A stretch of DNA of 64,000 bases, from contig CABYFY010000007.1 in NCBI GenBank assembly GCA_902518355.1, positions 1-64,000 of the forward strand. The letters run 5' to 3'. Positions 10,572-20,658 of the stretch are shown piece by piece. The notes beneath the pieces are model-generated. The model saw nothing but the letters and a program-made list of their open reading frames with translations, was not told the DNA's origin and ran no database searches. The stretch comes from an uncultured Bacteroidota bacterium (lineage in GTDB: Bacteria > Bacteroidota > Bacteroidia > Flavobacteriales > Flavobacteriaceae). Each line of letters begins with the position of its first letter. The stretch's first letter is position 1. The position numbers were made by a program, and so were the translations under genes.

Positions 10572-12946
10572 TAGCGAATTATCATTAGTTTTAAGATTTT
10601 TGTCTCATAAGATTCCAAATCCGAAAGCATTAAAATATAAACACCTGAAGCAACATTTTGATTTCTCAAGTTTTTGCCATTCCAAAATGCAGTTCCACCG
10701 TCAATTTCTAAATTAAAATTTCTGTATCTAGAGTTAATATTGGATTGAGCCTCAACTACCAAATTTCCTGCTATATCAGTTATCTTAATATTAACATTTT
10801 CGGTTAAACCCTTAATTTTAATCTTGTCTAATTGTGTATTGAATTCTGGTCTTACAGGGTTTGGATAAACAAAAGCATTTGAGAAATTCTCAGAACTTGA
10901 ACTGCTGCCTGTGTTAAAGCTCACTAATCCTCGATCAGTTGCAAAATAGACCTTTCCATTTACTGAATTTACAGAAATATCATTAATATTATTTGAAGGA
11001 AGTGGTGAATTTTCCTTGGTAAAGTGATAAATTGTTTGTTGACCATTAGGTGAAAAATAAAATACACCAGAACCAACTGTTCCAACCCATTTATTGTTTG
11101 CACTATCTACTTCTATATCTGTGATGTATTGTTGTTCAAGAAGCTCCCTTGGAATACCATCTTCTAAAATCACAATCTTCTGCGTTGTAACGACTGAGGC
11201 ATCAAAAAAGTTGGATGTATTATATAAAACCCTAAGACCCTGCACTGTACCAATCCATAAATGATTATTATTATCAACTACAATAGATTTGACATATGAC
11301 GATGGCATATCTGATTGGTCTTGGCTAAATACTTTTCTAAGTCTAATATTTCCTGAATCATTATTAAACCCTATTAATCCAGATCTTAAGCTAGCAATCC
11401 ATTTATTTCCATAATCATCTATCTCAATGTCATTAAATCCAAGTTCATCCTGAAAACCATCATTTATAATTTCAGTAAAATCATAACTATTCCAGCTATT
11501 ATTATCAAGGTTAAATGATTTCAATGGATTATCAACTCTAGAATTTAAAACCCACAAATCTCCATTTTCATCAAATTCAATATCGGAAATTCTAATACTT
11601 TCATATTCAGAATCAGAAGTTAATAAAGTTTCTAATCCACTATTATTATTATCATATAATTCAGTGAAATTAAAATTGTCCATTTCAATTAATCCCCCAT
11701 GAAATGAACTTATAAAAACATTATTATTATCAAAGGGGTTTATAGAAATATTATTCAAATTAACTGCTTGATTTGGTATAGAATCCTTAGTTATATTGAA
11801 CCAACTTTCTAAATTTTCGTCATAGCTGCTTATACCACTATATTTTAGAGGGTATGGATTAAAATATTCTGAATAACTTCCAAATGAAACCCATGTATGA
11901 TTATTCAATGTTTCAACAGAAAATATATTATTTTCTAAAGGACCATCAGGCTTTAGATATGAAAAGCCATTATTACTATTTTCAATTACCAAAACACCTT
12001 TTTCTTCTGTAGCAATATATGTTTTGTTGTTTTTTATAATTCCATCATTGAAGATTGTCATATGTGTTTCAGATTCAAAAAGATTTAATATTTGAGATAA
12101 ATCATCATTGTAAATGATACAATTATCGTCTGAAATAATAATAATTTTTGAGTCATTAATACTAACATTTTTTATTTCATTTTGTAATGTCAATAAAGTA
12201 ATTATTTCTTCATTTTTTATACTCATTAAATTAAAATCATCATAGAATAATATATTGTTTTCATTTATCAATAACTCATATATGTTGCCTGTATAAATTG
12301 CTTGCCAACTGTTAAAGTCAATTAAATTAGATTCTAAATTTGCTCTAAAAATTCCCAAATCCGGACTCGATGCATAAATATAATTTTCATCAACAATGGT
12401 ACTACTTATATTGAGCATTGAAGCAAAGTCACCAATATAATATGTATCACCAAATTCAAATGCATTTATATCATAGACAGATATTCCATAGCCGGTTGAG
12501 ATTAATAACCCCTCTCCGTTTTGATAAAAATGATTTATTTTTTTTCTGTCAGCAGGAATTGTAGGCTTATTTAATATATCATATATATTAATTATTGAAT
12601 TTGAATTTAAATTAATAATCTGTAAGAATCCACTACTATATCCTATTGCAATAAGATTATTGTTTTCAGAGTGATAAAAAGCTGAAATTTCATCTCCAGA
12701 TAATTCATTTAATGTATCAAATTTTTCTATTTGAGAATTAAAAATATTATATGAAAAAATCGAATTGTATGAAGCAAAATAAATCTCATTTACACCTTCA
12801 GCAATTGAGGGTATTGAATTGTAGGAAAAATATGTTTCCCACCCAGGATATACTGATGAATTAGTTTCAATTGATAACTTGTTTTGTTGAGTATATAAAA
12901 GGGATACCGTAAAACAGAAAATGAAAAATAATCGGACCTTTAACAT
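10571..12946 (-). CDS. porZ: PorZ-like type IX secretion beta-propeller protein
   Basis: Surface protein of the type IX secretion attachment complex that in Porphyromonas delivers anionic LPS to PorU; here the name is by similarity of layout. A signal peptide (1-20) is followed by many seven-bladed-propeller repeats of the two-component-regulator type (for example NKWIASLRSGLIGFN, NHLWIGTVQGLRVLYN, NKWVGTVGSGVFYFSPNGQ, VYFATDRGLVSFN). The C-terminal domain starts at VYPNPVRPEF and ends GVYILMLSDLESYETKILKL, the PorZ-type end domain. At 791 aa it is near the 776 aa of P. gingivalis PorZ. It heads the operon with recO; a -7 promoter element lies 32 nt upstream. Confidence 0.8.
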   Translation of the reverse strand: MLKVRLFFIFCFTVSLLYTQQNKLSIETNSSVYPGWETYFSYNSIPSIAEGVNEIYFASYNSIFSYNIFNSQIEKFDTLNELSGDEISAFYHSENNNLIAIGYSSGFLQIINLNSNSIINIYDILNKPTIPADRKKINHFYQNGEGLLISTGYGISVYDINAFEFGDTYYIGDFASMLNISSTIVDENYIYASSPDLGIFRANLESNLIDFNSWQAIYTGNIYELLINENNILFYDDFNLMSIKNEEIITLLTLQNEIKNVSINDSKIIIISDDNCIIYNDDLSQILNLFESETHMTIFNDGIIKNNKTYIATEEKGVLVIENSNNGFSYLKPDGPLENNIFSVETLNNHTWVSFGSYSEYFNPYPLKYSGISSYDENLESWFNITKDSIPNQAVNLNNISINPFDNNNVFISSFHGGLIEMDNFNFTELYDNNNSGLETLLTSDSEYESIRISDIEFDENGDLWVLNSRVDNPLKSFNLDNNSWNSYDFTEIINDGFQDELGFNDIEIDDYGNKWIASLRSGLIGFNNDSGNIRLRKVFSQDQSDMPSSYVKSIVVDNNNHLWIGTVQGLRVLYNTSNFFDASVVTTQKIVILEDGIPRELLEQQYITDIEVDSANNKWVGTVGSGVFYFSPNGQQTIYHFTKENSPLPSNNINDISVNSVNGKVYFATDRGLVSFNTGSSSSSENFSNAFVYPNPVRPEFNTQLDKIKIKGLTENVNIKITDIAGNLVVEAQSNINSRYRNFNLEIDGGTAFWNGKNLRNQNVASGVYILMLSDLESYETKILKLMIIR

Positions 12947-12977
12947 ATAATACTAAGCAATTATGTCTAATAAACGA

Positions 12978-12985
12978 CAAATATA
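12978..12985 (-). promoter_or_regulatory. Promoter -7 element of the porZ-recO operon
   Basis: On the minus strand the bases read TATATTTG, an exact TAnnTTTG match, 32 nt before the porZ start. No TTG was found at the expected -33 spacing, so this rests on one element. Confidence 0.45.
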
Positions 12986-13012
12986 CCAGTATAATATGTA
13001 TAAAGTAAAAAA

Positions 13013-14356
13013 TTAGATTACTCCTTGAGCTAGCATAGCATCAGCAACTTTTACAAAACCGGCAATGTTTGCGCCTTTAACATAATTAACGTATCCGTTT
13101 TTTTGCTTTCCGTGTTCGATACATGAATTGTGGATATTCAGCATTATTTCACGGAGCTTTTGATCTACCTCTTCACGAGTCCAATTGTACCTCAAGGAAT
13201 TTTGAGTCATTTCTAAACCTGAGGTTGCTACTCCACCAGCATTCGCAGCTTTACCCGGAGCAAACAATATTTTTGCTTTAAGGAAAACTTCAATTGCATC
13301 TTTAGTTGAAGGCATATTTGCACCTTCACTAACACATTTACATCCGTTATCGACTAGTATTTTTGCATCTTTACCATTCAATTCGTTTTGTGTTGCGCAC
13401 GGAAGAGCTATATCACATTTTACAGACCAAGGAGTTTTACCTTTTTTGAAAACAGCTTTTGGATATTTTTTTACATATTCACTGATTCTTCCTCGTTTAA
13501 TATTTTTTAGATACATTATAAATTTTAATTTTTCCTCATCAATTCCTGATGAATCATATATATAGCCTGATGAATCAGACATTGTCAATACTTTTCCTCC
13601 AAAATGTAATATTTTTTCAGCAGCATACTGTGCAACATTTCCTGATCCTGAAACAACTACTTTTTTCCCCTTGATGCCATCATTCTTCTGAGCTAACATG
13701 TCCTGAACAAAGTATACTGTACCATAACCCGTCGCTTCTGGTCTAATTAATGAACCTCCCCATGACATACCTTTTCCTGTCAAAACTCCGGTAAACTCGT
13801 TCGCAAGTTTTCTGTATTGACCATACATGTAACCAATTTCTCTTCCACCAACTCCTATGTCGCCAGCCGGTACATCTGTATTTGGTCCAATATGCCTATA
13901 TAATTCAGTCATAAATGCTTGACAAAATCTCATTATCTCATTTTCGCTTCTACCCTTTGGATCAAAATCACTACCCCCTTTGCCGCCACCCATTGGTAAG
14001 GTTGTTAAACTGTTTTTAAAAACCTGTTCAAAGGCTAAAAATTTTAAAATACTCATATTCACTGAAGGGTGAAACCTTAACCCTCCTTTATATGGACCAA
14101 TAGCTGAATTCATTTGAATTCTATATCCTCTATTTACCCATATTTCACCTTTGTCATCAACCCACGAAACTCTAAATGCTAGAGCTCTTTCAGGCTCACA
14201 CATTCTCATCAAAATATTTTTACCGTGATAAATATCATTTTCTATAATGTAAGGAATAACCGTTTCTGCAACTTCTTCAACAGCCTGCATAAATTCTGGT
14301 TGGTGTCCATCTCTTTTTCGAACGATGTTTAAAAAAGCGTCAATCTTTCTTTTCAT
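13013..14356 (-). CDS. gdhA: NADP-type glutamate dehydrogenase
   Basis: Interconverts glutamate and 2-oxoglutarate plus ammonia; the main ammonia-assimilation route in many Bacteroidota. The 447 residues are typical of the hexameric 450-residue class. The substrate site is seen in PMGGGKGGSDFDPKGRS with the catalytic Lys, the Asp region in NTDVPAGDIGVGGREIGYM, and the nucleotide fold in VVVSGSGNVAQYAAEKI. NADP preference is inferred from the class, not from a specific residue. It stands alone, 66 nt downstream (in minus-strand terms) of a gap to the next gene on that strand. Confidence 0.95.
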   Translation of the reverse strand: MKRKIDAFLNIVRKRDGHQPEFMQAVEEVAETVIPYIIENDIYHGKNILMRMCEPERALAFRVSWVDDKGEIWVNRGYRIQMNSAIGPYKGGLRFHPSVNMSILKFLAFEQVFKNSLTTLPMGGGKGGSDFDPKGRSENEIMRFCQAFMTELYRHIGPNTDVPAGDIGVGGREIGYMYGQYRKLANEFTGVLTGKGMSWGGSLIRPEATGYGTVYFVQDMLAQKNDGIKGKKVVVSGSGNVAQYAAEKILHFGGKVLTMSDSSGYIYDSSGIDEEKLKFIMYLKNIKRGRISEYVKKYPKAVFKKGKTPWSVKCDIALPCATQNELNGKDAKILVDNGCKCVSEGANMPSTKDAIEVFLKAKILFAPGKAANAGGVATSGLEMTQNSLRYNWTREEVDQKLREIMLNIHNSCIEHGKQKNGYVNYVKGANIAGFVKVADAMLAQGVI

Positions 14357-14461
14357 AATTGATAATTTTCCTAACCTATAGTAGGCCGAAATTAAATATT
14401 AAATAAAATTAGGGATTTAAAATTTTTGTTTTACCAAAAAAAACTAGAATAATTAACAATT

Positions 14462-15601
14462 TTATAAAAAAGCATTTTTCAAATCATCAATTAAATCATC
14501 AATATCCTCGATTCCTACGCTTAATCTAATTAAAGAATCTGTAACTCCAGATTTTTCTCTTTCCTCTACAGGAATACTAGCGTGTGTCATGGTCGCTGGA
14601 TGTCCACACAATGATTCAACTCCTCCAAGGGATTCTGCTAATGTAAATAAATGCAGTTTTTCTAAAAATTTTATAGTTTGTTCCTTATTGAAATCTTTAA
14701 TTCTAAACGAAAGCATTCCACCAAAACCTGACATTTGTTTTTTTGCAACATCATGATTTTTATGAGAATCTAAACCAGGCCAATATACTTTTTCAACCAT
14801 TTCATGGTTATTTAAAAAATTTGCAACCTTATGTGCATTTTCACAATGTCGTTGCATTCTTACATGTAGTGTTTTAATTCCCCTCAATGTTAGAAAACAA
14901 TCTTGTGGACCTGGAACTGCACCACTTGCATTTTGAATAAAATATAATTTTTCAGCAATTTCATCATCATTCAACATTAAAGCACCTAGTACAACATCAC
15001 TATGTCCAGCTAAATATTTAGTGGCAGAATGCATTACTATATCAGCACCTAAATTTATAGGATTTTGTAAGTAAGGAGATGCAAAAGTATTATCGACTAC
15101 CAATAGTAAATTTTTTGCCTTACTAATTATTGAAAGCGCTTCAATATCAAAAATATTTATCATTGGGTTTGTAGGAGTTTCAGCCCAAATAACTTTGGTG
15201 TTTTCGTTAATTAATGATTCTACATCAGAAACATTATGCAAAGATGTAAAATGAAATTTTACTCCATATTTTTCAAAAACCTTTGTAAATAAACGAAAGG
15301 TGCCGCCATATAAATCATTAGTACTTATTACTTCATCACCAGGACTAAGTAATTTGATAATTGCATCAATTGCAGCTAAACCAGATGAAAAGGCGACTCC
15401 ATATTTTGCATTTTCAAGACTTGCAAATGAATTTTGTAGAGCTGTTCTTGTTGGATTATGGGTTCGCGAGTATTCAAAACCTTTGTTAACACCAGGACTT
15501 TTTTGAGCATAAGTAGATGTTTGGTAGATTGGCTGCATAACCGAATTAAAAGCAGGATCAATTTTTTGTCCTCCATGAATTGTTTTGGTGTTAAATTTCA
15601 T
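14462..15601 (-). CDS. Cys/Met-metabolism PLP enzyme (cystathionine gamma-synthase / beta-lyase type)
   Basis: Transsulfuration-family enzyme of 379 aa. The PLP lysine is in MHSATKYLAGHSD, preceded by VVDNTFASPYLQNP; the C-terminal signature ESLGGVESLCGHPATMTHAS is also present. These fix the family but not which reaction (gamma-synthase, beta-lyase or gamma-lyase). The frame is open upstream to 15670, but I chose the ATG at 15601 because the protein then starts MKFNTKTIHGG as relatives do, and because the promoter at 15640-15670 lies in the longer version. Divergent from the EamA transporter. Confidence 0.88.
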   Translation of the reverse strand: MKFNTKTIHGGQKIDPAFNSVMQPIYQTSTYAQKSPGVNKGFEYSRTHNPTRTALQNSFASLENAKYGVAFSSGLAAIDAIIKLLSPGDEVISTNDLYGGTFRLFTKVFEKYGVKFHFTSLHNVSDVESLINENTKVIWAETPTNPMINIFDIEALSIISKAKNLLLVVDNTFASPYLQNPINLGADIVMHSATKYLAGHSDVVLGALMLNDDEIAEKLYFIQNASGAVPGPQDCFLTLRGIKTLHVRMQRHCENAHKVANFLNNHEMVEKVYWPGLDSHKNHDVAKKQMSGFGGMLSFRIKDFNKEQTIKFLEKLHLFTLAESLGGVESLCGHPATMTHASIPVEEREKSGVTDSLIRLSVGIEDIDDLIDDLKNAFL

Positions 15602-15639
15602 AATTCTAAAAATTAATATAAAGCATAATAGCTCCAAAA

Positions 15640-15670
15640 CAAAAGTATAGATTATCTTTGCAGAATTCAA
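15640..15670 (-). promoter_or_regulatory. Promoter of the Cys/Met-metabolism gene
   Basis: On the minus strand TACTTTTG (15647 down to 15640) is an exact TAnnTTTG element, and a TTG (15670-15668) lies 20 nt upstream of it as -33 element. The expected transcript start near 15633 leaves about 30 nt of leader before the ATG at 15601. Confidence 0.6.
15653..15660 (+). promoter_or_regulatory. Promoter -7 element of the EamA transporter gene
   Basis: TATCTTTG is an exact TAnnTTTG element 18 nt before the ATG at 15679. It lies inside the spacer of the opposing promoter, only 5 nt from that promoter's -7 element. No good -33 TTG was found. Confidence 0.5.
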
Positions 15671-15678
15671 TAAATTTT

Positions 15679-16572
15679 ATGGATAAAAGAATCCTAGCTC
15701 TTATAGCAGCTTTACTAGCAACCTCAATTTTTGGATTAAATTATACAATCGCTAAAGAGCTAATGCCAAATGTATTATCCCCTAACGCGCTATTATACTG
15801 TAGGGTTCTAGGAGCTGCAGTTCTTTTTTGGTTTATATCATTTTTTTTAAAATGGGAAAAAGTAGAAATTAAAGATTTTAAGCTAATTTTTATATGTTCA
15901 ATTTTTGGAATGGGCTTAAATATGATTACAGCATTAAATGGCTTATATAATTCAACACCAATAAATGGTGTAATCATCACAACTCTTGCTCCAATTTTTA
16001 TTTTTCTTATTTCTGTAATCTTCATAAAAGAAAAAATTACCAAGAAAAAATATTTGGGTGTTTTTATCGGGTTTTGTGGAACATTAACCCTAATACTACT
16101 CAATGAAAAAACTGTAATTAATGCCCCCAATATAAACCTTGGGAATTTTTATTTTTTAATAAATAGTGTTTCATATGCGCTTTATTTTGTTTTGGTTAAG
16201 CCACTTACTAAAAAATACAATATGATTACAATAATGAAGTGGCTATTTCTATTTTCCATATTTATTAATATGCCGTTTGGGCTGATTGAGTTTACCAAAA
16301 TAAATTGGGTTGAAATTTCTGGAACTTCTTTACTTAAAGTATCTTATGTGGTAATATGTACTACATTTTTGGTCTATTTGTTGAATTTGTACGCCTTGAA
16401 AAATTTAAAAGCTTCAACAGTAGGGATGTTTATTTATCTCCAACCAGTAATAGGAATTTTATTTGCTATCTATCGAGGAGCTGATAAATTAACATTAGCT
16501 GATATAAGTTCTGTTCTTCTTGTTTTTACAGGAGTATATTTAGTTTCTAAAAAAACCAGCAAAGCAACTTAA
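15679..16572 (+). CDS. EamA/DMT-family transporter
   Basis: Inner-membrane metabolite exporter or carrier of the drug/metabolite superfamily. The 297 residues hold about ten hydrophobic helices in two EamA repeats; repeat one begins ALIAALLATSIFGLNYTIAKEL, and repeat two includes NFYFLINSVSYALYFVLVKPL. The frame is open to 15658, but the ATG at 15679 gives the usual N terminus and avoids a start inside the -7 promoter element. Substrate unknown; amino-acid export would suit its pairing with a Cys/Met enzyme, but that is only a guess. Confidence 0.85.
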   Translation: MDKRILALIAALLATSIFGLNYTIAKELMPNVLSPNALLYCRVLGAAVLFWFISFFLKWEKVEIKDFKLIFICSIFGMGLNMITALNGLYNSTPINGVIITTLAPIFIFLISVIFIKEKITKKKYLGVFIGFCGTLTLILLNEKTVINAPNINLGNFYFLINSVSYALYFVLVKPLTKKYNMITIMKWLFLFSIFINMPFGLIEFTKINWVEISGTSLLKVSYVVICTTFLVYLLNLYALKNLKASTVGMFIYLQPVIGILFAIYRGADKLTLADISSVLLVFTGVYLVSKKTSKAT

Positions 16573-16583
16573 AAATCTATTCA

Positions 16584-16591
16584 TATATTTG
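16584..16591 (+). promoter_or_regulatory. Promoter -7 element of yicC-gmk-nadD-gpsA
   Basis: TATATTTG, an exact TAnnTTTG match, lies 18 nt before the yicC ATG. No TTG at the -33 position; single-element evidence. Confidence 0.45.
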
Positions 16592-16609
16592 CTTAATATA
16601 TGATTAAAA

Positions 16610-17473
16610 ATGATTAAGTCCATGACTGGCTATGCCAGTGAATCTTTCATAATTAATTCAACAAAATTCATTGTTGAAATAAAATCTGTTAATAGTAAAA
16701 TATTAGATTTAAACATACGATTCCCTCATTTTCTAAAAGCTTATGAAAATGATCTAAGGAAAGAAATTTCAAATAAACTTCACAGAGGAAAAATAGAACT
16801 TAATGTTAATTCTGAAATAGGGGCAAATACAGACGAAATAAGTATTAATAAGGAAATTATCACCAACTATATTCAACAACTTAAGCAATTGAATGACATT
16901 AACTCAGATGAAAAAGACTATTTGAAAATGGCGATGAGACTACCAAATGCATACTCATCAAAATCAATTGAGTTGAATAATACTGAGATTAATAATATTA
17001 TTGATAAAATTTCAATAGCTATAAAAAACCTCAACGATTATAGGGCTAAAGAAGGTTCAGAAATGGAAAAAGATTTCAGAAATAAAATTTCTGTAATTAA
17101 AGAGTCCTTAGGCAATATTGAAAAAATTGAAAAGGATAGAATATCAAAAAAGAGAACTAAATTACTTGATGAGTTCAAAAGAATTGAATTAGAGATTGAT
17201 AATAATAGACTTGAACAGGAAATGATTTATTATCTTGAAAAATATGATATAAATGAAGAAATAATCAGGTTAAAAAGTAATATTTTAATTTTTGAAGACA
17301 CCTTACATTCAAACGAACCGGTAGGCAAAAAACTTGGATTTATTTGTCAAGAAATTGGTCGCGAAATAAATACAATTGGTTCAAAAGCAAATGATGCAAA
17401 TCTTCAAAAGCTTGTTATTGAAATGAAAGATAACCTAGAAAAAATTAAAGAAAACATTTTAAATATTCTTTGA
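16610..17473 (+). CDS. yicC: YicC family endoribonuclease-like protein
   Basis: Conserved YicC-family protein; members are linked to RNA turnover. The start MIKSMTGYASE is the family hallmark. The N-terminal domain carries FIVEIKSVNSKILDLNIRFP, and the C-terminal DUF1732 part holds EMIYYLEKYDINEEIIRLKSNI and EPVGKKLGFICQEIGREINTIGSKAND. Full length at 287 aa. Its TGA overlaps the gmk ATG (TGATG), the usual yicC-gmk pairing. Confidence 0.93.
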   Translation: MIKSMTGYASESFIINSTKFIVEIKSVNSKILDLNIRFPHFLKAYENDLRKEISNKLHRGKIELNVNSEIGANTDEISINKEIITNYIQQLKQLNDINSDEKDYLKMAMRLPNAYSSKSIELNNTEINNIIDKISIAIKNLNDYRAKEGSEMEKDFRNKISVIKESLGNIEKIEKDRISKKRTKLLDEFKRIELEIDNNRLEQEMIYYLEKYDINEEIIRLKSNILIFEDTLHSNEPVGKKLGFICQEIGREINTIGSKANDANLQKLVIEMKDNLEKIKENILNIL

Positions 17474-18039
17474 TGAATAATTCAAAATTCATAGTGATTG
17501 CAGCTCCCTCTGGCTCAGGAAAAACAACGATTGTTAACAAGCTACTTAAAGAGAAAAACCTAAACTTATCTTTTTCAGTTTCAGCAACATCAAGAGCGCC
17601 TAGAAATAATGAAGTAGATGGATTAAATTATTTCTTTTTGAGTAAAGATGAATTTATTAAAAGAATTGAAAACAAAGAATTTATAGAATGGGAAGAGGTC
17701 TATGAAAACACCTACTATGGAACACTAATCTCAGAATTAGAAAATTCATCACAAAAGAATTTAATTTTTGATATTGATGTTGTGGGGGGGTTAAATATTA
17801 AGAAAAAATTTCCAAAACAAACAATTACAATTTTCATTAAACCGCCAAGTATAAATGAACTTGAAACAAGATTAATAAATAGAAATTTGGACTCAGACTC
17901 TAGTATAAAAACTAGAATTAATAAGGCTAAAGATGAAATATTATTAGCGGATAAATTTGATTACATTGTTGAAAACAATATTCTTGAGACAAGCTATAGT
18001 AAAGTATTAGAATTGGTTAATAGTTTCATAAATGAGTAA
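17473..18039 (+). CDS. gmk: Guanylate kinase
   Basis: Phosphorylates GMP to GDP with ATP. The P-loop APSGSGKTT and the GMP-binding stretch SVSATSRAPRNNEVDGLNYFF are clear, followed by FIEWEEVYENTYYGT. I prefer the ATG at 17473 over a TTG 3 nt earlier; it gives 188 aa and a 1-nt overlap with yicC. It overlaps nadD by 8 nt, so the four genes yicC-gmk-nadD-gpsA form one coupled operon. Confidence 0.95.
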   Translation: MNNSKFIVIAAPSGSGKTTIVNKLLKEKNLNLSFSVSATSRAPRNNEVDGLNYFFLSKDEFIKRIENKEFIEWEEVYENTYYGTLISELENSSQKNLIFDIDVVGGLNIKKKFPKQTITIFIKPPSINELETRLINRNLDSDSSIKTRINKAKDEILLADKFDYIVENNILETSYSKVLELVNSFINE

Positions 18040-18616
18040 AGAAAAGATAGGTTTATTTTTTGGCACGTTTGATCCTATTCATAATGGACACTTAAGAATT
18101 GCCAAATATATTACTGAAGAAAAATTAGCTGATAAAGTTTGGCTTGTAGTAACTCCTGAAAATCCAATAAAAGTTGGAAGTAAAATATCTAGTTTTAATC
18201 ATAGATTTAATATGGCTAAAATTGCAACTGAAAATTACGATAATATAATACCAAGTGATTTAGAAGTTAATTTAAAAAAACCTAATTATACTATCGATAC
18301 ATTGGAATACATTTCAAACAAACTAAAGGATATCGAATTTAGTTTAATTATTGGGGAAGACAATTATAAAATTTTTGATACTTGGAAAGATTATAAAAAA
18401 ATAATTAATAAGTATAAGATCTTTATTTATCCACGAAAAGGAACACTAAATGAAAATCTGCACATAATTAATGAAAACACAATGTATATCGGAGGTCCAA
18501 GAATTGATTTGAGCTCGACTAATATTAGAAAAATCGTTTCTAATAATTCTGACCCAAAAGATTTAATTTCTAACAAGGTTATGGAATATATAAATAGTAA
18601 TAAATTATACCAATGA
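18032..18616 (+). CDS. nadD: Nicotinate-nucleotide adenylyltransferase
   Basis: Adenylates nicotinate mononucleotide in NAD synthesis. The nucleotidyltransferase motif GTFDPIHNGHLRIAKY gives the (T/H)xGH signature, and LSSTNIRK is the ISSTxIR motif near the C terminus. Length 194 aa is standard. Overlaps gmk by 8 nt and gpsA by 4 nt (ATGA). Confidence 0.95.
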   Translation: MSKEKIGLFFGTFDPIHNGHLRIAKYITEEKLADKVWLVVTPENPIKVGSKISSFNHRFNMAKIATENYDNIIPSDLEVNLKKPNYTIDTLEYISNKLKDIEFSLIIGEDNYKIFDTWKDYKKIINKYKIFIYPRKGTLNENLHIINENTMYIGGPRIDLSSTNIRKIVSNNSDPKDLISNKVMEYINSNKLYQ

Positions 18617-19617
18617 AAGAAGCCAAATTGAAATTTGGAGTAATAGGAAGTGGAAGCTGGGCAACTGCATTAATTAAAATTCTTTCTGAAAATAATAATG
18701 ATATAAACTGGTATATCAGAAATACAGAAAATATAGAATTCATAAAAGAGAATTCTCATAATCCAAACTATTTAAGCTCCGTAGAGCTTAATTTAAAAAA
18801 ATTGAAATTTTCTGCAGAAATAAATGAAGTTGTAGAGGCTTCTAATGTAATTATTATAGCTGTTCCTTCTGAGTATGTAAATGATGAGATGAAAAAAATT
18901 GATTTGGATATTTCAAAAAAAATAATAATATGTGCTCTCAAGGGGCTTGTCCCAGAAACCAATCTCTTATTTGGTGAACACATGCAAAAACATTTTGGTA
19001 TTTCACCTAATAAGTTTTTGGTAATTGGAGGTCCTTGCCATGCAGAAGAAGTTGCATTAGAAAAACTATCATATCTTACCATTGGCTCTTCAAACTTAGA
19101 ATTATGTAAAATTATCTCCGAAAAATTTAGCTGTAAGTATATAAATGTAAAAGCATCTGATGATGTTATTGGAATTGAATATGCTAGTATGCTTAAAAAT
19201 ATATTTGCGTTGGCTGTTGGTATTTCCAATGGTTTAGGATACGGAGATAATTATCAAAGTGTATTGATGAGTAATTCTATAAAGGAAATGAAAAGATTTA
19301 TTTCAAAAAGACATAAAATTAAAAGAAATATAAATAATTCGGCATATCTAGGTGATTTACTGGTCACGGGATATTCGTCTTTTTCAAGGAATAGAATGTT
19401 TGGGAATATGATTGGTAAAGGTTATACTGTTAAAGCAGCTCAACTTGAAATGAAAATGGTTGCTGAAGGATATATTGCAACAAAAAAAGCATATCTGCTT
19501 AATCTTGATTCAAAGAAAAAAGCTAAAACACCTATCATTGATGCAGCATATAAAATTCTATACGAAAAGAGAAGTGCAAAAAAAATATTTAAAGATTTAA
19601 GCGATATAATATCTTAA
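18613..19617 (+). CDS. gpsA: NAD(P)-dependent glycerol-3-phosphate dehydrogenase
   Basis: Makes sn-glycerol-3-phosphate from dihydroxyacetone phosphate for phospholipids. The nucleotide-binding motif [16 protein letters not shown] is at the N terminus. [24 protein letters not shown] and the catalytic Lys region [25 protein letters not shown] follow. Length 334 aa is standard. It ends in a 4-nt TTAA shared with the stop codon of the convergent pheS. Confidence 0.95.
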   Translation: MKEAKLKFGVIGSGSWATALIKILSENNNDINWYIRNTENIEFIKENSHNPNYLSSVELNLKKLKFSAEINEVVEASNVIIIAVPSEYVNDEMKKIDLDISKKIIICALKGLVPETNLLFGEHMQKHFGISPNKFLVIGGPCHAEEVALEKLSYLTIGSSNLELCKIISEKFSCKYINVKASDDVIGIEYASMLKNIFALAVGISNGLGYGDNYQSVLMSNSIKEMKRFISKRHKIKRNINNSAYLGDLLVTGYSSFSRNRMFGNMIGKGYTVKAAQLEMKMVAEGYIATKKAYLLNLDSKKKAKTPIIDAAYKILYEKRSAKKIFKDLSDIIS

Positions 19618-20630
19618 AATGAAGATTTAAATTGATCTAAAAATCTCACATCATTTTCACTAAGTAATCTTATATCATCAATTTGATGAAGTAGTAAAGC
19701 AATTCTATCAATCCCCAGCCCAAAAGCAAATCCAGAATATTCATTAGGATCAATTTTACAATTTTCTAAAACATTTGGATCAACCATTCCACAGCCCATA
19801 ATTTCAAGCCAACCAGTTCCTTTAGTCATCTTATAATCAGTTTCATTATTTAAGCCCCAATAAACATCAACCTCAGCACTAGGCTCGGTAAAAGGAAAAT
19901 AGGAAGGTCTAAGCCTAATTTTTGACTTTCCAAATAATTGGGTTGTAAAATATTCTAATGTTTGTTTTAAGTCTGCAAAGCTCACGTCTTTATCAATGCA
20001 TAGTCCTTCAATCTGATGAAAAAAACAATGAGAACGAGCAGAGATTGCTTCATTTCTATAAACTCTTCCAGGTGATATTGTTCTTATAGGAGGTTTATTA
20101 TTCTCCATGTATCTAACTTGAACAGAACTTGTATGTGTCCTAAGCAAAAAATCAGGGTTTTTTTCTATAAAAAATGTGTCCTGCATATCTCTTGCTGGGT
20201 GATGTTCTGGAAGGTTCAAAGCGCTGAAGTTATGCCAATCATCTTCAATTTCTGGCCCCTCACTAATTGTGAAACCTATATTAGAAAAAATATCAATTAT
20301 TCTGTTTTTAACTACAGAAATAGGATGGCGAGATCCAATATTAATTGGATCACCAGGTCTTGAAATGTCATTTATTTTTTTATTTTCAGAAGATTTAGAG
20401 CTACTCTCTTTAAGGGCTTCTACTTTATCCTGAGCTAGATTTTTTAATTCATTTAATAAACGACCAGCGTTTTTCTTTTCAATACTATCTAATGATTTAA
20501 ATTCAACAAAATATGAATTTAATAAACCTTTCTTTCCCAAAAATTTTATTCTAAACTCCTCTATTTCAGCAATTGAATCAGACGTGAAATCTTGAATCTC
20601 CTGAATATCTTTTTTTATTTTATCCTCCAT
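19614..20630 (-). CDS. pheS: Phenylalanyl-tRNA synthetase alpha subunit
   Basis: Charges tRNA-Phe together with PheT. The class II motifs are seen: [17 protein letters not shown], motif 2 region [19 protein letters not shown], and motif 3 [18 protein letters not shown]. The N-terminal coiled-coil arm (about 1-85) is present; 338 aa is normal. pheT is not next to it, which is usual in Bacteroidota. It lies 28 nt after the small unknown gene on the same strand. Confidence 0.96.
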   Translation of the reverse strand: MEDKIKKDIQEIQDFTSDSIAEIEEFRIKFLGKKGLLNSYFVEFKSLDSIEKKNAGRLLNELKNLAQDKVEALKESSSKSSENKKINDISRPGDPINIGSRHPISVVKNRIIDIFSNIGFTISEGPEIEDDWHNFSALNLPEHHPARDMQDTFFIEKNPDFLLRTHTSSVQVRYMENNKPPIRTISPGRVYRNEAISARSHCFFHQIEGLCIDKDVSFADLKQTLEYFTTQLFGKSKIRLRPSYFPFTEPSAEVDVYWGLNNETDYKMTKGTGWLEIMGCGMVDPNVLENCKIDPNEYSGFAFGLGIDRIALLLHQIDDIRLLSENDVRFLDQFKSSF

Positions 20631-20658
20631 AATGATCTATTCTCAAATTTATGAAAAC

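Noticed and set aside
15602..15670. Longer N terminus of the Cys/Met enzyme
   Set aside because: The promoter elements lie inside it, and relatives start at MKFNTKTIHGG.
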